From Brevibacillus dissolubilis (GTDB lineage: Bacteria; Bacillota; Bacilli; Brevibacillales; Brevibacillaceae), in the NCBI RefSeq assembly GCF_006170445.1, contig NZ_VCNA01000013.1:62001-126000 (forward strand): a stretch of 64,000 nt of DNA, given 5' to 3'. The stretch's first letter is position 1. Every line of letters begins with the position of its first letter. The translations under genes and the position numbers were made by a program. Under the pieces are notes generated by a model that saw only the letters and a list, made by a program, of their open reading frames with translations, had not been told where the DNA came from and did no database searches. Below are positions 18,112 to 27,243 of the stretch, piece after piece.

Positions 18112-18153
18112 AAAACATTTTGTAGCTCACATAAAATCTAACAAAAATATCAA

Positions 18154-18187
18154 TAAAAAACAGCCTGAAACCGTTCGTTCCAGACTG
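18154..18187 (-). terminator. Probable terminator of the 18197 acetyltransferase gene
   Basis: CAGCCTGAAAC (18161-18171) pairs imperfectly with GTTCCAGACTG (18177-18187); a T-rich run follows on the minus strand. Confidence 0.6.
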
Positions 18188-18196
18188 AATTTCCCT

Positions 18197-18928
18197 TTAT
18201 TTTTTAGTGATTGAGCGATGTCCAACGATCTCTTCAAGCTGAATGCTTCGTAAGCCGATGTTAATTTTTCCATCAAGTTCCTGTAGCATTTCACGGGGCA
18301 GTCCGTTGATCTTATGGTACTTCTCTATGTACATAGCACGGACGATCCCATGAAGCTCTACTGCGGTAAATACTGCCGGATTCCGCTTCGTACGGATTAA
18401 CAGATGGAGCGGAACGGCTGGTGTGTCGGAATGAAGCGGTGGTTGATGATACCCCGTCTCTGGAACCATCCGAAAGCCCTGCCGATGGAAAAAACGGAGT
18501 CTGCGCTGGCACATCACCTGCTCCTCTTGGTCATGGGCATCTGCTTCCCGCTCTGTCTCCAAGATGACATGCGGATCGATCTTGCCTTGTGCCTTGGCGT
18601 CTTGGACGAACAGCCGCTCCATCTGGCTGATCAGCTCGCCTCCGATCCCATTGCTCTGCTGAGTGGGATCAACTGCCAGATAGACGATGAAGCCACAGTT
18701 GGCTTCTGCTAGATAGTAGCCGGTCGACAGAGCGATGACCTGTCCCGCTTCATTCAGACCCACGAGAAAATGATACACGGTCGGTAAAAGCCTGCTGCTC
18801 TCCCGAATACCCCGGATCAATACCTCATTCGGTTCACGAATTTCCTCGGCAAAAGAACGCTGATACAGCTCAAGCGCCGGTGTGAGCAGTGGTGAGTCGG
18901 TTGTGGTGATCTCTTGCCAGTTCATCAT
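18197..18928 (-). CDS. GNAT-family acetyltransferase
   Basis: About 243 residues. The GNAT acetyl-CoA loop is VDPTQQSNGIGGELISQMERL (Q-x-x-G-x-G type, near 88-108), preceded by strand CGFIVYLA and followed by RLRFFHRQGFRMVPETGYHQPP. The start at 18928 (MMNWQEITTT) follows AAAGGGG; longer readings would run into psd. The last 60 residues (MYIEKYHKINGLPREMLQEL) extend past the usual domain. The substrate is unknown. The gene follows psd closely on the same strand and may be co-transcribed with it. Confidence 0.78.
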   Translation of the reverse strand: MMNWQEITTTDSPLLTPALELYQRSFAEEIREPNEVLIRGIRESSRLLPTVYHFLVGLNEAGQVIALSTGYYLAEANCGFIVYLAVDPTQQSNGIGGELISQMERLFVQDAKAQGKIDPHVILETEREADAHDQEEQVMCQRRLRFFHRQGFRMVPETGYHQPPLHSDTPAVPLHLLIRTKRNPAVFTAVELHGIVRAMYIEKYHKINGLPREMLQELDGKINIGLRSIQLEEIVGHRSITKK

Positions 18929-18974
18929 CTGAGATAATGCCCCTTTCCCGAAAAAAAAGCATGCCGCCTTGGCA

Positions 18975-19838
18975 TCAAGGCTGTGCATGCTCTTCTTCTG
19001 CCGTCTCGGCAATTTTTTGTCCCATTACGACCGTGCTGCCTACTTCGAGTCCCGGTGCCCAGTTCATCTTGCCTTTTTCGAACAGGAGGATGACCGTGGA
19101 ACCGAATTCGAACCAGCCGACTTCCCGGCCTTTTTCAAACATCGGGGTACCGCCGATCGCTTCACTTACTTGACGCCCGCCCTTGATGTTGGTCGTGGCG
19201 GTGTTGTTGTAGGTGACCTTGACGCTGCCGACGAACAGAGCACCTACCTTGACGATGGCGACACAGCCTGCCGTCTTGCTCTGGACGTAGGTGATGAGCC
19301 GCTCATTGCGGGCAAACAGCTTATCTACATGCTCGACACCCATCTCATTGACCGGATAGAGGCGGCCTGGCAGGTAGGTATACTTGAACAGCTTCCCCTC
19401 CACCGGCATATGGATTCGATGATAGTCGCGCGGACTCAGGTAGATGGTGATGAAGCTGCCGCCCTTGAAGCGCTCAGCCATCTGCTTGTCACCACCCAGC
19501 AGGTCAAGTACGCTGTAGTCCCGTTTTTTGGCTTGGATCAGTGTCCCTTCGACGATATCACCGAGCTGGGAAACCTTGCCGTCCACCGGGCTTACAATCA
19601 CCTGATGGGCCGGATCAATCGGACGGGCCTCCGGCTTCAGACGACGTGTGAAAAATTCTTTGAGCGTGCGATATTCACCGACTGGTTTTTCGATCATAGT
19701 TGTATCAATATGATAATGCTTAATATAGCGATTAATAGCAAAGCGACTCAGACGTGAGGCCATAATCTTCCCCATTTGCCGCGACATCGCATTTTGCGGT
19801 AACTGCTTAATCAGCCCGCGTAGCATACGTTTCCTCAT
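18975..19838 (-). CDS. psd: Phosphatidylserine decarboxylase
   Basis: The 287-residue proenzyme makes phosphatidylethanolamine at the membrane. Seen are EFFTRRLKPEARPID, VSPVDGKVSQLG with the catalytic Asp, LSPRDYHRIHMPVEG with the charge-relay His, and the self-cleavage site FEFGSTVILLF near residue 263, where Ser becomes the pyruvoyl group (FGST in place of LGST). Start 19838 follows AAGGAG by seven bases. It lies behind a chemoreceptor gene on the same strand. Confidence 0.95.
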   Translation of the reverse strand: MRKRMLRGLIKQLPQNAMSRQMGKIMASRLSRFAINRYIKHYHIDTTMIEKPVGEYRTLKEFFTRRLKPEARPIDPAHQVIVSPVDGKVSQLGDIVEGTLIQAKKRDYSVLDLLGGDKQMAERFKGGSFITIYLSPRDYHRIHMPVEGKLFKYTYLPGRLYPVNEMGVEHVDKLFARNERLITYVQSKTAGCVAIVKVGALFVGSVKVTYNNTATTNIKGGRQVSEAIGGTPMFEKGREVGWFEFGSTVILLFEKGKMNWAPGLEVGSTVVMGQKIAETAEEEHAQP

Positions 19839-19899
19839 AGGACAACTCCTTGTGGTGTTCTTCACCTACTCTACCACGAGTTTTCCATACGAGCAAATA

Positions 19900-21369
19900 T
19901 TACTGCAAGGATCTCTGTAAGGTTTTTGACAAATCATGCAGATGATGGATTTCCTCTGCAATCTCACTTACCTTTTCACGTTGAATTTCAGCCGTAGCGA
20001 ACACTTCTTCCAGACTCGCTACAGACTCCTCGGTGATCGCTGTGATGTTGGACATCTCGCCGGTCACTTCGGAAGAGCGCTGTTTGACGAGGTTCATGCT
20101 GCTGCGTACCTTTTCCACGGCACCCATGAACTTGGCCATGTCATTGCGTACCTTTTCCATCGACTGGACGGTGAAATAAGTCAGCTCTTGTCCTTTGGAA
20201 ACAGAGGTTTCACCCAATTTCATATGGTTCACAGCATTCTGACTCTCATGGTGGAGAGATTGCAGGATCGTCGTGATCTCCTGCGTAGCGACTGCTGACT
20301 GCTCGGCCAGCTTGCGTACCTCGTCTGCGACTACGGAGAAGCCGCGTCCATGCTCACCGGCACGGGCAGATTCAATCGCGGCATTGAGCGCTAGCAGGTT
20401 GGTCTGTGTGGCGATCTGGTTGATGGTGCCGACGATCTCCTCGACACGGTTGGCTTGCCTGTTCAATTCATTGATGGTGGTAGACGCCACTTGAACGGTC
20501 TGGACGATGTGTTCCATCTGATTGGAGAGGTCGTTCATCATTTCGATTCCTTTGGCGAGCAGCTGGTTGTTCTTCTCTGCTTCATCCTTCATCATGATGG
20601 CCTGATGATTGACTTCGGCAATCTCGGAGTCGATGGATTGTACCTCCTCCTCAATCCGCACGGTGGATTGGGCTTGGGACTCCATGCCTGTCGCCACTTC
20701 GCGGAACGCGGTCATCATGTCATCATTGCTGCGTCTGGTGATATCGGCATGCTCGTTGACCTGCTCAGAGGTCGTATCGAGCGCCTGTGTGACGGTAGCC
20801 ACATCGCTGAGAATCGTTTTGAGACGCTTTTCCTTCTCTTCCGCCTCACAGCGGGCATCGTGTGCGGCCTTGAGCGTATGCTGACCTGCCAGACAGAGAT
20901 AGGTAAGACCGCTGACCATCAGGAAGATTGCCACCAGCTTCAGCACCAAATCAACCTCGGTGGAACCGCCTTCAAAAATATCAAACCATCCAGTGGTAAA
21001 ACCAGTAATAATAGAAACAAAATAAAGTGCCCCCGTACTGACAACGACCCGCCAATCCAGATAGGCCGCCAAGAAGCCCAGCACGATGAACGGCAGATAC
21101 GCGACTTCTGCATAAGGAATAAAATGAGCCAACGATAGCGAATAAAACACAAATCCAACGGCAACGAGATAACGGATAACCTTACTCTCTTTTTTCCAGA
21201 AATAAAGCGGTGAAACAATCAAGGTGACGAACAGCCCCAGTGAAACCATCTGGAAAAACGGTATCCCAAGCGTCAGCCACAGGGCAATCGACAGCCACAG
21301 ATGATTCCACAGGATAAAAATCATGAACCCTTCTTTATTGGTCAACGTATTGCGAATCAGGTTCAACAT
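19900..21369 (-). CDS. Methyl-accepting chemotaxis protein with polytopic membrane domain
   Basis: About 489 residues. The first 180 residues form about six hydrophobic helices with only short loops, instead of the usual two helices around an extracellular sensor. A short linker leads to the signalling domain, whose hairpin tip reads [34 protein letters not shown]-type (seen in two pieces around 330-365). No HAMP is obvious. ATG 21369 is preferred since GGGGG stands eight bases ahead; ATG 21393 lacks a site. It would act in the membrane with CheA/CheW, and may sense something within or near the lipid phase. Confidence 0.92.
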   Translation of the reverse strand: MLNLIRNTLTNKEGFMIFILWNHLWLSIALWLTLGIPFFQMVSLGLFVTLIVSPLYFWKKESKVIRYLVAVGFVFYSLSLAHFIPYAEVAYLPFIVLGFLAAYLDWRVVVSTGALYFVSIITGFTTGWFDIFEGGSTEVDLVLKLVAIFLMVSGLTYLCLAGQHTLKAAHDARCEAEEKEKRLKTILSDVATVTQALDTTSEQVNEHADITRRSNDDMMTAFREVATGMESQAQSTVRIEEEVQSIDSEIAEVNHQAIMMKDEAEKNNQLLAKGIEMMNDLSNQMEHIVQTVQVASTTINELNRQANRVEEIVGTINQIATQTNLLALNAAIESARAGEHGRGFSVVADEVRKLAEQSAVATQEITTILQSLHHESQNAVNHMKLGETSVSKGQELTYFTVQSMEKVRNDMAKFMGAVEKVRSSMNLVKQRSSEVTGEMSNITAITEESVASLEEVFATAEIQREKVSEIAEEIHHLHDLSKTLQRSLQ

Positions 21370-21463
21370 CCACGTGGCCCCCTTTTTTAACATTCTTTAC
21401 CTACATCTCATTTTAACCCAAGCCCCCCTGTCATGGCTGTGAGATAAATCACACTTTTGTATT

Positions 21464-22432
21464 TTATACATAGAGAAATAATAGAAGAGAAACCGCTGAG
21501 AACAAGAAGCTGACTACATACAGCACGATAACGGTCTGCTTCGGTGACAGTCCGCGCGACATCAGGCGGTGGTGCATATGACGCCGGTCCGCTTGATACA
21601 GGGCCGTTCCAGCAAGCATTCGGCTGACAAATACCTGCACCGTATCCATCACAGGTAGTCCGAGCGCAAGGACGGTGACGACCAACGAGATCAAGGTCGC
21701 TCCCTTCATCGCTCCCTCCAGCGAAATAATCGCCAAGGCAAAACCCAGAAACGTCGCTCCCGCATCCCCCATGAACATCTGGGCCGGAAAAAAGTTAAAC
21801 CGCAAAAACGCAAGCGTCGCCCCAACCAATACAATCGCAATCATCGCTGTCGTCTCCTGCCCTTTGACGAGCGCAATAAAGAACAGCGTGGTCGCACTAA
21901 ACACCGTCACCCCGCCTGCCAGCCCGTCCGCCCCATCCAGAAAATTAACCATGTTGATCAAGCCGACGATCCAGACCACCGTAGCGATGAACGACAGCCA
22001 CTGCGGAAATACGTACATCTCCCCCGAATCCCAGCCAAACCACGACAGACTGATCGCCCCAAACCGAATCTGTAGGGCATACGCAATGACGGCCACCAGC
22101 AGCTGGACGATGAGCTTGGGCGACACCGGAAACTCTCTGCGCTGTGCCTTAAACCAATCATCGAACGAGCCTACTCCGACCAAGAGCATCCCCCCGACGA
22201 CCAGAGCTGTCACCAGAGGCTGTCCATCTGCAAAAGCCAGCGTAACCAGCACCACCCCGATGAACATCGCAAGCCCTCCGGAGAGCGGCATCGGCTTCTG
22301 GTGTGCTTTACGCCCGACTGGCATATCGATCAATCGAATCTTCCAGGCAACCCGCATCGCCACGGGAATCAAGAGAGAGACCAAGAAAAAGGTCGCCAAA
22401 AACGGAACAAGATAGGAAGCCACTTTTTTCAC
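21464..22432 (-). CDS. tagO: Undecaprenyl-phosphate GlcNAc-1-phosphate transferase (TagO/WecA/MraY family)
   Basis: The 322-residue protein has about ten helices and the family motifs RKAHQKPMPLSGGLAMF, NMVNFLDGADGLAGGV and NFFPAQMFMGDAGATFLGF with the catalytic Asp residues, plus a late RRHMHHRLMSRGLS loop typical of the TagO/WecA branch. It moves a sugar phosphate from UDP-GlcNAc to undecaprenyl phosphate, the first step of wall teichoic acid or other wall glycan. Start is GTG. It stands divergent from the metalloprotease gene. Confidence 0.92.
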   Translation of the reverse strand: MKKVASYLVPFLATFFLVSLLIPVAMRVAWKIRLIDMPVGRKAHQKPMPLSGGLAMFIGVVLVTLAFADGQPLVTALVVGGMLLVGVGSFDDWFKAQRREFPVSPKLIVQLLVAVIAYALQIRFGAISLSWFGWDSGEMYVFPQWLSFIATVVWIVGLINMVNFLDGADGLAGGVTVFSATTLFFIALVKGQETTAMIAIVLVGATLAFLRFNFFPAQMFMGDAGATFLGFALAIISLEGAMKGATLISLVVTVLALGLPVMDTVQVFVSRMLAGTALYQADRRHMHHRLMSRGLSPKQTVIVLYVVSFLFSAVSLLLFLYV

Positions 22433-22607
22433 CCACTTCTTATTCGTTGTTCCTATTAGTTTGGACTTGCTTCCCCCAAATCAGCGCCGGTAAGTCAAAA
22501 TCGTACATTTTGCTATGTTCAGACACGTTCCATTTGTTATCTGAATCCCGAAAGCAATCAACGAAATTTTGTCGGAAAAAAATATAAAAAAACTGATTAC
22601 TTTCATA

Positions 22608-22636
22608 TTTCAATATATTGTGAGAGGTGCTATAAT
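22608..22636 (+). promoter_or_regulatory. Putative promoter of the metalloprotease gene
   Basis: TATAAT (22631-22636) with a weak -35 TTTCAA (22608-22613) at 17 bases. The 229-base divergent region also holds the tagO 5' end; nothing else is evident in it. Confidence 0.5.
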
Positions 22637-22661
22637 TATTTTAACAGAAAGGGGTGTCCTT

Positions 22662-24182
22662 ATGAAAAATCACAAAAAAGTTATTGCTTCTTTAACGGCT
22701 GTAATGGCTCTGACTATGGTGGTTCCATCCGTCATGGCTAATTCTGCAGAAACGGCGGCTCCAACCGCACAAGCTTCTTTGGACTCCAAAGCGGCTGCTG
22801 ATCAATACCTGAAGGACAACGCAGGCAAGTTCAACCTGAAAGCTGATCTGTCCGACCTCGCGTACGTTACTTCTATTACATCGGATGCAGGTACCTATGT
22901 CCGCTACCAACAAACCGTTGAGGGCGCACCTGTATTCACCCAACAAGTAACCGTCACTCTCGACCGTTCCAACAATGCCGTACTGGTTGTATCTGACTAC
23001 ACTCCAGTAAGCGAAGTGGAAGTCGCGAAAACCAAAATCTCCAAAAAAGATGCTGAAGATTTCACCATCAAGCACAATAAAGTAAAAGACAAAAACAACA
23101 AGTGGGCCGATACCATCACTGAATACGGTTATACCGTTGTAGACGGCAAAGCAGTACCTGCTTACCGCGTTGTCTTCCACGATGCTGATTCCAATGCTGC
23201 ATGGGAAGCTTATGTACATGCAGGCAACGGTAAAGTACTCAAAAACAAAAACCTGAACGTGCGTGCTACCGGTACAGGTAAAGTGTTCAATCCAAACCCA
23301 ATCTCCTCTGCGGGTACCAAAACTGGTTTCTTGGACAACAACGACGCTGATTCCACAGCGCTTACCGGCCAGCTCAAATCCGTAAGCATCTTGGGTCTGG
23401 ATGGCTCTGGTTACCTGAAAGGTCAATACGTAACCATCAGCTCCAAAATCAACACATACAATGCAACCAATACCTTCAACTATACCCGCAACAGCGACAG
23501 CTTCGAGGATGTCATGGCGTACTACCACATCGACACCCTCCAACGCTATATCCAAACCCTCGGCTTCACCAACATCAACAACCGTTCGATCGTTGTTAAC
23601 AACGGTAAATACACAGCGGACAACTCCTACTATTCCCCATCCACCAAAGCTCTTACCTTTGGTTCCGGTGGCGTAGATGACGCGGAAGACGCTGGTATCA
23701 TCGCTCACGAGTATGGTCACTCCATCCAAGACAACCAAGTGCCAGGCTTCGGTAACACACTTGAGGGCGGCGCTATGGGTGAAGGCTTCGGTGACTACCT
23801 CGGTGCTACTTATGAAGATGCTACTTCCGGCAACACTTACGGCAAAGGCTGCATCGGTGAGTGGGACGCTGTTTCCTACTCTTCCAGCAATCCACCTTGC
23901 CTCCGTCGCCTCGATACCAACAAGGTATATCCACGCGACTGGGCTGGCGAAGTGCATGATGACGGTGAAATCTGGTCCCAACCACTCTACGATATGGCTA
24001 ACACCTTTGGCCGTGACGTAGCGACCAAGATCATTCTCCAATCCCACTTCTCCCTCACTCCTAACTCTGGCTTCGTAGATGGTGCAAAAGCGATCCGTAA
24101 CGCTGACGGCCTGCTCTATGGCGGTACTCACCAAGCTCAGATCGACTCCATCTTCGGCGCTCGCGGTATCGCAACGAAGTAA
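22662..24182 (+). CDS. Secreted Zn-metalloprotease, thermolysin/fungalysin type
   Basis: A 506-residue preproenzyme. The signal peptide is MKNHKKVIASLTAVMALT to about residue 26. A propeptide of about 200 residues contains an FTP-like piece (RYQQTVEGAPVFTQQVTV) and a PepSY-like piece. The catalytic domain has the zinc site AHEYGHSIQDN and, 20 residues on, GEGFGDYLGA whose Glu would be the third ligand. The GEGFGD form and FVDGAKAIRNAD end look closer to fungalysin (M36) than to classic thermolysin (M4). AAAGGGGTG precedes the ATG. It would be exported and self-processed to degrade extracellular protein. Confidence 0.88.
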   Translation: MKNHKKVIASLTAVMALTMVVPSVMANSAETAAPTAQASLDSKAAADQYLKDNAGKFNLKADLSDLAYVTSITSDAGTYVRYQQTVEGAPVFTQQVTVTLDRSNNAVLVVSDYTPVSEVEVAKTKISKKDAEDFTIKHNKVKDKNNKWADTITEYGYTVVDGKAVPAYRVVFHDADSNAAWEAYVHAGNGKVLKNKNLNVRATGTGKVFNPNPISSAGTKTGFLDNNDADSTALTGQLKSVSILGLDGSGYLKGQYVTISSKINTYNATNTFNYTRNSDSFEDVMAYYHIDTLQRYIQTLGFTNINNRSIVVNNGKYTADNSYYSPSTKALTFGSGGVDDAEDAGIIAHEYGHSIQDNQVPGFGNTLEGGAMGEGFGDYLGATYEDATSGNTYGKGCIGEWDAVSYSSSNPPCLRRLDTNKVYPRDWAGEVHDDGEIWSQPLYDMANTFGRDVATKIILQSHFSLTPNSGFVDGAKAIRNADGLLYGGTHQAQIDSIFGARGIATK

Positions 24183-24224
24183 GCTTTGACTGTCTGACTG
24201 AACAAGCTGGTCTGAATAAAGAGA

Positions 24225-24259
24225 AAGTCCTGAGTCTTCTGTAGGCTCAGGACTTTTTC
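24225..24259 (+). terminator. Terminator of the metalloprotease gene
   Basis: AAAGTCCTGAG pairs with CTCAGGACTTT, then T run. Confidence 0.9.
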
Positions 24260-24321
24260 CTACCCATCTGGTACAACCCGTTACCCATTCGGATTTGACA
24301 GTCAGCCAAAACAATGGTAAG

Positions 24322-24333
24322 TTGTATGTACAA
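24322..24333. promoter_or_regulatory. Putative MarR operator 1
   Basis: TTGTATGTACAA, a near-palindrome 30 bases before the marR start. The reverse complement occurs exactly once more in front of the next gene (24812-24823). Confidence 0.65.
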
Positions 24334-24363
24334 ACAAGATTTGATTGCAAGCGAGGAACGCCT

Positions 24364-24789
24364 ATGAACGAATGCTTTAACACCTGCCTGTTCTTCACAG
24401 CCAACCGGCTCTCGCGCATCATCACCAAGATCGGTGAAGAGGAGTTCCAGAAAATCGGACTCTCCCCCACCTATGCTTACCTCATGATGACGGTTAAGGA
24501 TCAGCCAGGCATCACCCAGAAAGACCTGAGCGAGATCCTGCATATCGCTCCATCCACCAGCACCCGCCTGATCGACAAGCTGGTCGTCAAGAATCTGATC
24601 GAACGCAAAACAGAAGGCAAGCTCTCCATGCTCTACCTCACCGATAAGGGCTTGGGAGTGATGGATGAAATCAACCACTGCTGGAAAAGCCTGTACGCCC
24701 GTTACTCTGCCATCCTTGGTGAGCAAGAGGCCAGAGCACTGACCGAAATGATTCACCATGCAAGTGAGACGTTGGATAAGCAGTCTTAA
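24364..24789 (+). CDS. MarR-family transcriptional regulator
   Basis: The 141-residue protein has the MarR winged helix (YAYLMMTVKDQPGITQKDLSEILHIAPSTSTRLIDKL spread over about 40-76, then a wing around ERKTEGKLSMLYLTDKG). Two Cys in MNECFNTC near the N-terminus could make it redox- or electrophile-sensitive. ATG 24364 follows GAGGA. The 66-base gap to the oxidoreductase gene and a shared 12-bp operator sequence before each gene indicate that it represses itself and that gene, as MhqR/YodB-type regulators do. Confidence 0.9.
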   Translation: MNECFNTCLFFTANRLSRIITKIGEEEFQKIGLSPTYAYLMMTVKDQPGITQKDLSEILHIAPSTSTRLIDKLVVKNLIERKTEGKLSMLYLTDKGLGVMDEINHCWKSLYARYSAILGEQEARALTEMIHHASETLDKQS

Positions 24790-24811
24790 ATTTTTTTCAG
24801 GTTTAAGTTGC

Positions 24812-24823
24812 TTGTACATACAA
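24812..24823. promoter_or_regulatory. Putative MarR operator 2
   Basis: TTGTACATACAA, exact reverse complement of operator 1, located 32 bases before the oxidoreductase start. Confidence 0.65.
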
Positions 24824-24855
24824 ATTAAAAAGATTTAGGGAGATGGAAAAAAACT

Positions 24856-25404
24856 ATGAAAACACTGGTTATCGTTGTTCATCCACATTTGGAGCAATCC
24901 CGCATTAATAAAGCTTGGGCAGAGCGTATCGCCAAAGAAGAAAACGTCACTGTTCACAACCTCTATGGAGCTTATCCTGATGGGAAAATCGACGTAGCCC
25001 GTGAGCAAAAGCTGGCAGAAGCGCATGATCGTATCGTATTCCAGTTCCCACTCTACTGGTACAGCACCCCTGCTCTTCTGAAAGAATGGCAGGATGTCGT
25101 CTTGACCTACGGCTGGGCATATGGCTCTGAAGGGAACGCTCTGCACGGTAAGGAACTTGTCTTAGCCGTATCTGCAGGTGGGGCGAAAGATGTATACCAA
25201 GCAGGTGCACGTAACCAATTTACGCTGAGTGAATTGCTCCGTCCGCTGCAGGCGATGGCGAACCTGACCGGGCTTGAATTCCTGCCGACCCATGCCTACC
25301 ACGGAGTTTATGGTGTGTCAGATGAGGCGCTGGCAGAAAGTGCGGAGGCGTATGTGGCACATGTCTTGAATCCTGAGTTGAGTCTGAAGAATGTGGCGCT
25401 GTAA
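24856..25404 (+). CDS. NAD(P)H:quinone oxidoreductase, flavodoxin-like (KefF/MdaB/YwrO type)
   Basis: The 182-residue protein has a flavodoxin-like fold: MKTLVIVVHPHLEQSRINKAW at the start, the FMN-site strand FQFPLYWYSTPALLKEWQD near 57-75, and AVSAGGAKDVYQ near 103-114. Such enzymes reduce quinones by two electrons with NAD(P)H and an FMN cofactor and are often induced by electrophiles. It lies behind a MarR gene with a matching operator, which fits quinone or aldehyde stress defence. Confidence 0.9.
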   Translation: MKTLVIVVHPHLEQSRINKAWAERIAKEENVTVHNLYGAYPDGKIDVAREQKLAEAHDRIVFQFPLYWYSTPALLKEWQDVVLTYGWAYGSEGNALHGKELVLAVSAGGAKDVYQAGARNQFTLSELLRPLQAMANLTGLEFLPTHAYHGVYGVSDEALAESAEAYVAHVLNPELSLKNVAL

Positions 25405-25451
25405 GTTGTTCTCCCCTGCGCTTTCGTCATGAAAGTGAGCTGGGTAGTAAG

Positions 25452-25490
25452 AAAAAGGCTAAGTCTGTGAGATCCAGACTTAGCCTTTTT
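25452..25490. terminator. Bidirectional terminator between oxidoreductase and rocA-like gene
   Basis: AAAAAGGCTAAGTCTG pairs with CAGACTTAGCCTTTTT; it can end both converging transcripts. Confidence 0.92.
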
Positions 25491-25494
25491 GTCA

Positions 25495-27042
25495 TTAGAG
25501 CAACTCAGATACGAGTTTCGCTTGGGTGAAGAGGAGCAGGTAGTCAGGGCCGCCCGCTTTGGAGTCGGTACCGGACATGTTGAAGCCGCCGAATGGGTGT
25601 ACGCCTACGAGCGCACCGGTACATTTGCGGTTGAAGTAGAGGTTACCTGCATGGAACTCGGTGCGTGCTTTTTCGAGGTGTGCACGGTTGCGGGAGATGA
25701 CTGCACCAGTAAGACCATACTCGGTGTTGTTGGCGATTTCGAGCGCGTGGTCGAAGTCGTTAGCTTTGCAGAAAGCCACAACTGGTCCGAAGATCTCTTC
25801 TTGCATGATGCGTGCATCTGGAGCCACGTCAGCAAATACGGTTGGCAAGATGTAGTAGCCGTTATCTGGGCCTTTTTCGCCGCCTGCCACGAGTTTACCC
25901 TCGGATTTACCGATTTCGATGTATTCGAGGATTTTATTGTATGCTTTGTCGTCAACTACTGGACCGGTGTAGAACTCTGGGTTCACAACGTCACCTACAG
26001 TGAGTTGTTTGGTCAGTTCAACTACGCGGTTGAGTACTTGATCGTATACGTCTTGGTGAACGATCGCACGGGAGCATGCAGAGCATTTTTGGCCGGAGAA
26101 GCCGAATGCAGATGCTACGATGGATTGAGCAGCCAGTTCGAGGTCAGCATCGTTGTCTACGACGATGGAGTCTTTACCGCCCATTTCAGCAACGAGGCGC
26201 TTGATCCATTTTTGGCCTGGACGGTGCTTCGCAGCCAATTCGTTGATGCGCAGACCTACGTCACGGGAACCAGTGAAGGAGATGAAGCGGGTCAGTGGGT
26301 GCTCAACGAGGTAGTCACCGATTTCGCCGCCGCTGCCTGGTACGAAGTTAACCACGCCTGCTGGTACGCCTGCGTCTTCGAGGATTTCCATGAATTTCGC
26401 TGCGATGATTGGTGTGGTGGATGCTGGCTTGAGCACTACGGTGTTACCCGCTACGAGTGCTGCAGTCGTCATACCAACCATGATCGCGAGTGGGAAGTTC
26501 CAAGGTGGGATTACGATCCCCACGCCCAATGGAACATAGTAGAGTTCGTTGTCTTCGCCTGGGATGCGGGTCAATGGATGGCGCTCAGCCAATTTGTCCA
26601 TTTGACGTGCATAGTATTCCATGAAGTCGATTGCTTCTGCGGTGTCCGCATCTGCTTCCGGCCAGCTTTTGCCCGCTTCTTTGGTGAGCCAAGCGGAGAA
26701 TTCATGTTTGCGGCGGCGCAGGATTGCTGCTGCTTTGAACAGGTAGCGGGAACGTGCAGTCGCAGGTACAGCTTTCCAGGTTTCGAAGGTTTGAGCAGCG
26801 GTTTGGATTGCTTTTTCAGCAAGCTCCTTGTCTGCTTGGGAAACCACACCGATGACTTGCTGTGTATTGGATGGGTTGATCGATTTGCTTTTCTTTTCGG
26901 TTTTGATTCTTTCGCCGCCGATGATGATGTCATACTCACGGCCGAGTTCGCTTTCTACTTGAGCGAGCGCTGTTTCGAACGCTTGCTTATTTTCAGGGAG
27001 CTTAAAATTGGTAAATGGTTCGTTTTTGTAATCCACTTGCAC
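25495..27042 (-). CDS. rocA: L-glutamate gamma-semialdehyde (1-pyrroline-5-carboxylate) dehydrogenase
   Basis: The 515-residue NAD+-dependent aldehyde dehydrogenase oxidises glutamate semialdehyde to glutamate, the last step of proline and arginine breakdown. Seen are [26 protein letters not shown], the general-base segment VAEMGGKD, and the nucleophile region [14 protein letters not shown]. The C-terminal [22 protein letters not shown]-type end (seen in pieces) is typical of the P5CDH branch. Start is GTG 27042 behind AAGGAGG. A sigma-54-type promoter (27102-27118) and an upstream inverted repeat (27198-27239) suggest control by a RocR-like activator. Confidence 0.95.
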   Translation of the reverse strand: MQVDYKNEPFTNFKLPENKQAFETALAQVESELGREYDIIIGGERIKTEKKSKSINPSNTQQVIGVVSQADKELAEKAIQTAAQTFETWKAVPATARSRYLFKAAAILRRRKHEFSAWLTKEAGKSWPEADADTAEAIDFMEYYARQMDKLAERHPLTRIPGEDNELYYVPLGVGIVIPPWNFPLAIMVGMTTAALVAGNTVVLKPASTTPIIAAKFMEILEDAGVPAGVVNFVPGSGGEIGDYLVEHPLTRFISFTGSRDVGLRINELAAKHRPGQKWIKRLVAEMGGKDSIVVDNDADLELAAQSIVASAFGFSGQKCSACSRAIVHQDVYDQVLNRVVELTKQLTVGDVVNPEFYTGPVVDDKAYNKILEYIEIGKSEGKLVAGGEKGPDNGYYILPTVFADVAPDARIMQEEIFGPVVAFCKANDFDHALEIANNTEYGLTGAVISRNRAHLEKARTEFHAGNLYFNRKCTGALVGVHPFGGFNMSGTDSKAGGPDYLLLFTQAKLVSELL

Positions 27043-27101
27043 GATGTAACGCCTCCTTGGTTAATAAGCCTAGTAACGTGAAAGTAACAGGAATTTCTAT
27101 A

Positions 27102-27118
27102 TGCAAAAACCATACCAA
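27102..27118 (-). promoter_or_regulatory. Sigma-54 (-24/-12) promoter of the rocA-like gene
   Basis: On the minus strand TTGGTATGGTTTTTGCA fits YTGGCACG-N4-TTGCW; GG (27115-27116) and GC (27103-27104) are separated by exactly ten bases. It lies 60 bases upstream of the start codon. Confidence 0.75.
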
Positions 27119-27197
27119 CTTTTCCGGATTTACGGCAACGCTAGTAGTGTTTGCATGCAAGGGGTCTTCCAATCGCATAGGTGAAATGAATCTATGT

Positions 27198-27239
27198 ACA
27201 CAAGTGTGCAAAATAATGTTCAATTCTGCACACTTGTGT
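27198..27239. promoter_or_regulatory. Perfect 13-bp inverted repeat, probable upstream activating sequence
   Basis: ACACAAGTGTGCA (27198-27210) and its exact complement (27227-27239) flank 16 bases. It sits about 100-150 bases above the sigma-54 start point, the usual place for an enhancer-binding activator. No T run follows on the minus strand, so it is a poor terminator for camS. Confidence 0.6.
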
Positions 27240-27243
27240 TTGA

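Noticed and set aside
22692-24470. A 592-codon minus-strand frame across the metalloprotease.
   Set aside because: Antisense shadow of a gene with clear signal peptide and zinc motif.
25489-27081. A 530-codon plus-strand frame across the rocA-like gene.
   Set aside because: Antisense shadow of rocA with a Cys/Trp/Phe-rich, non-protein-like composition and no ribosome site.
27198-27239. The 13-bp inverted repeat as a terminator for camS.
   Set aside because: No T run follows on the minus strand and the loop is 16 bases; an enhancer site for rocA fits better.
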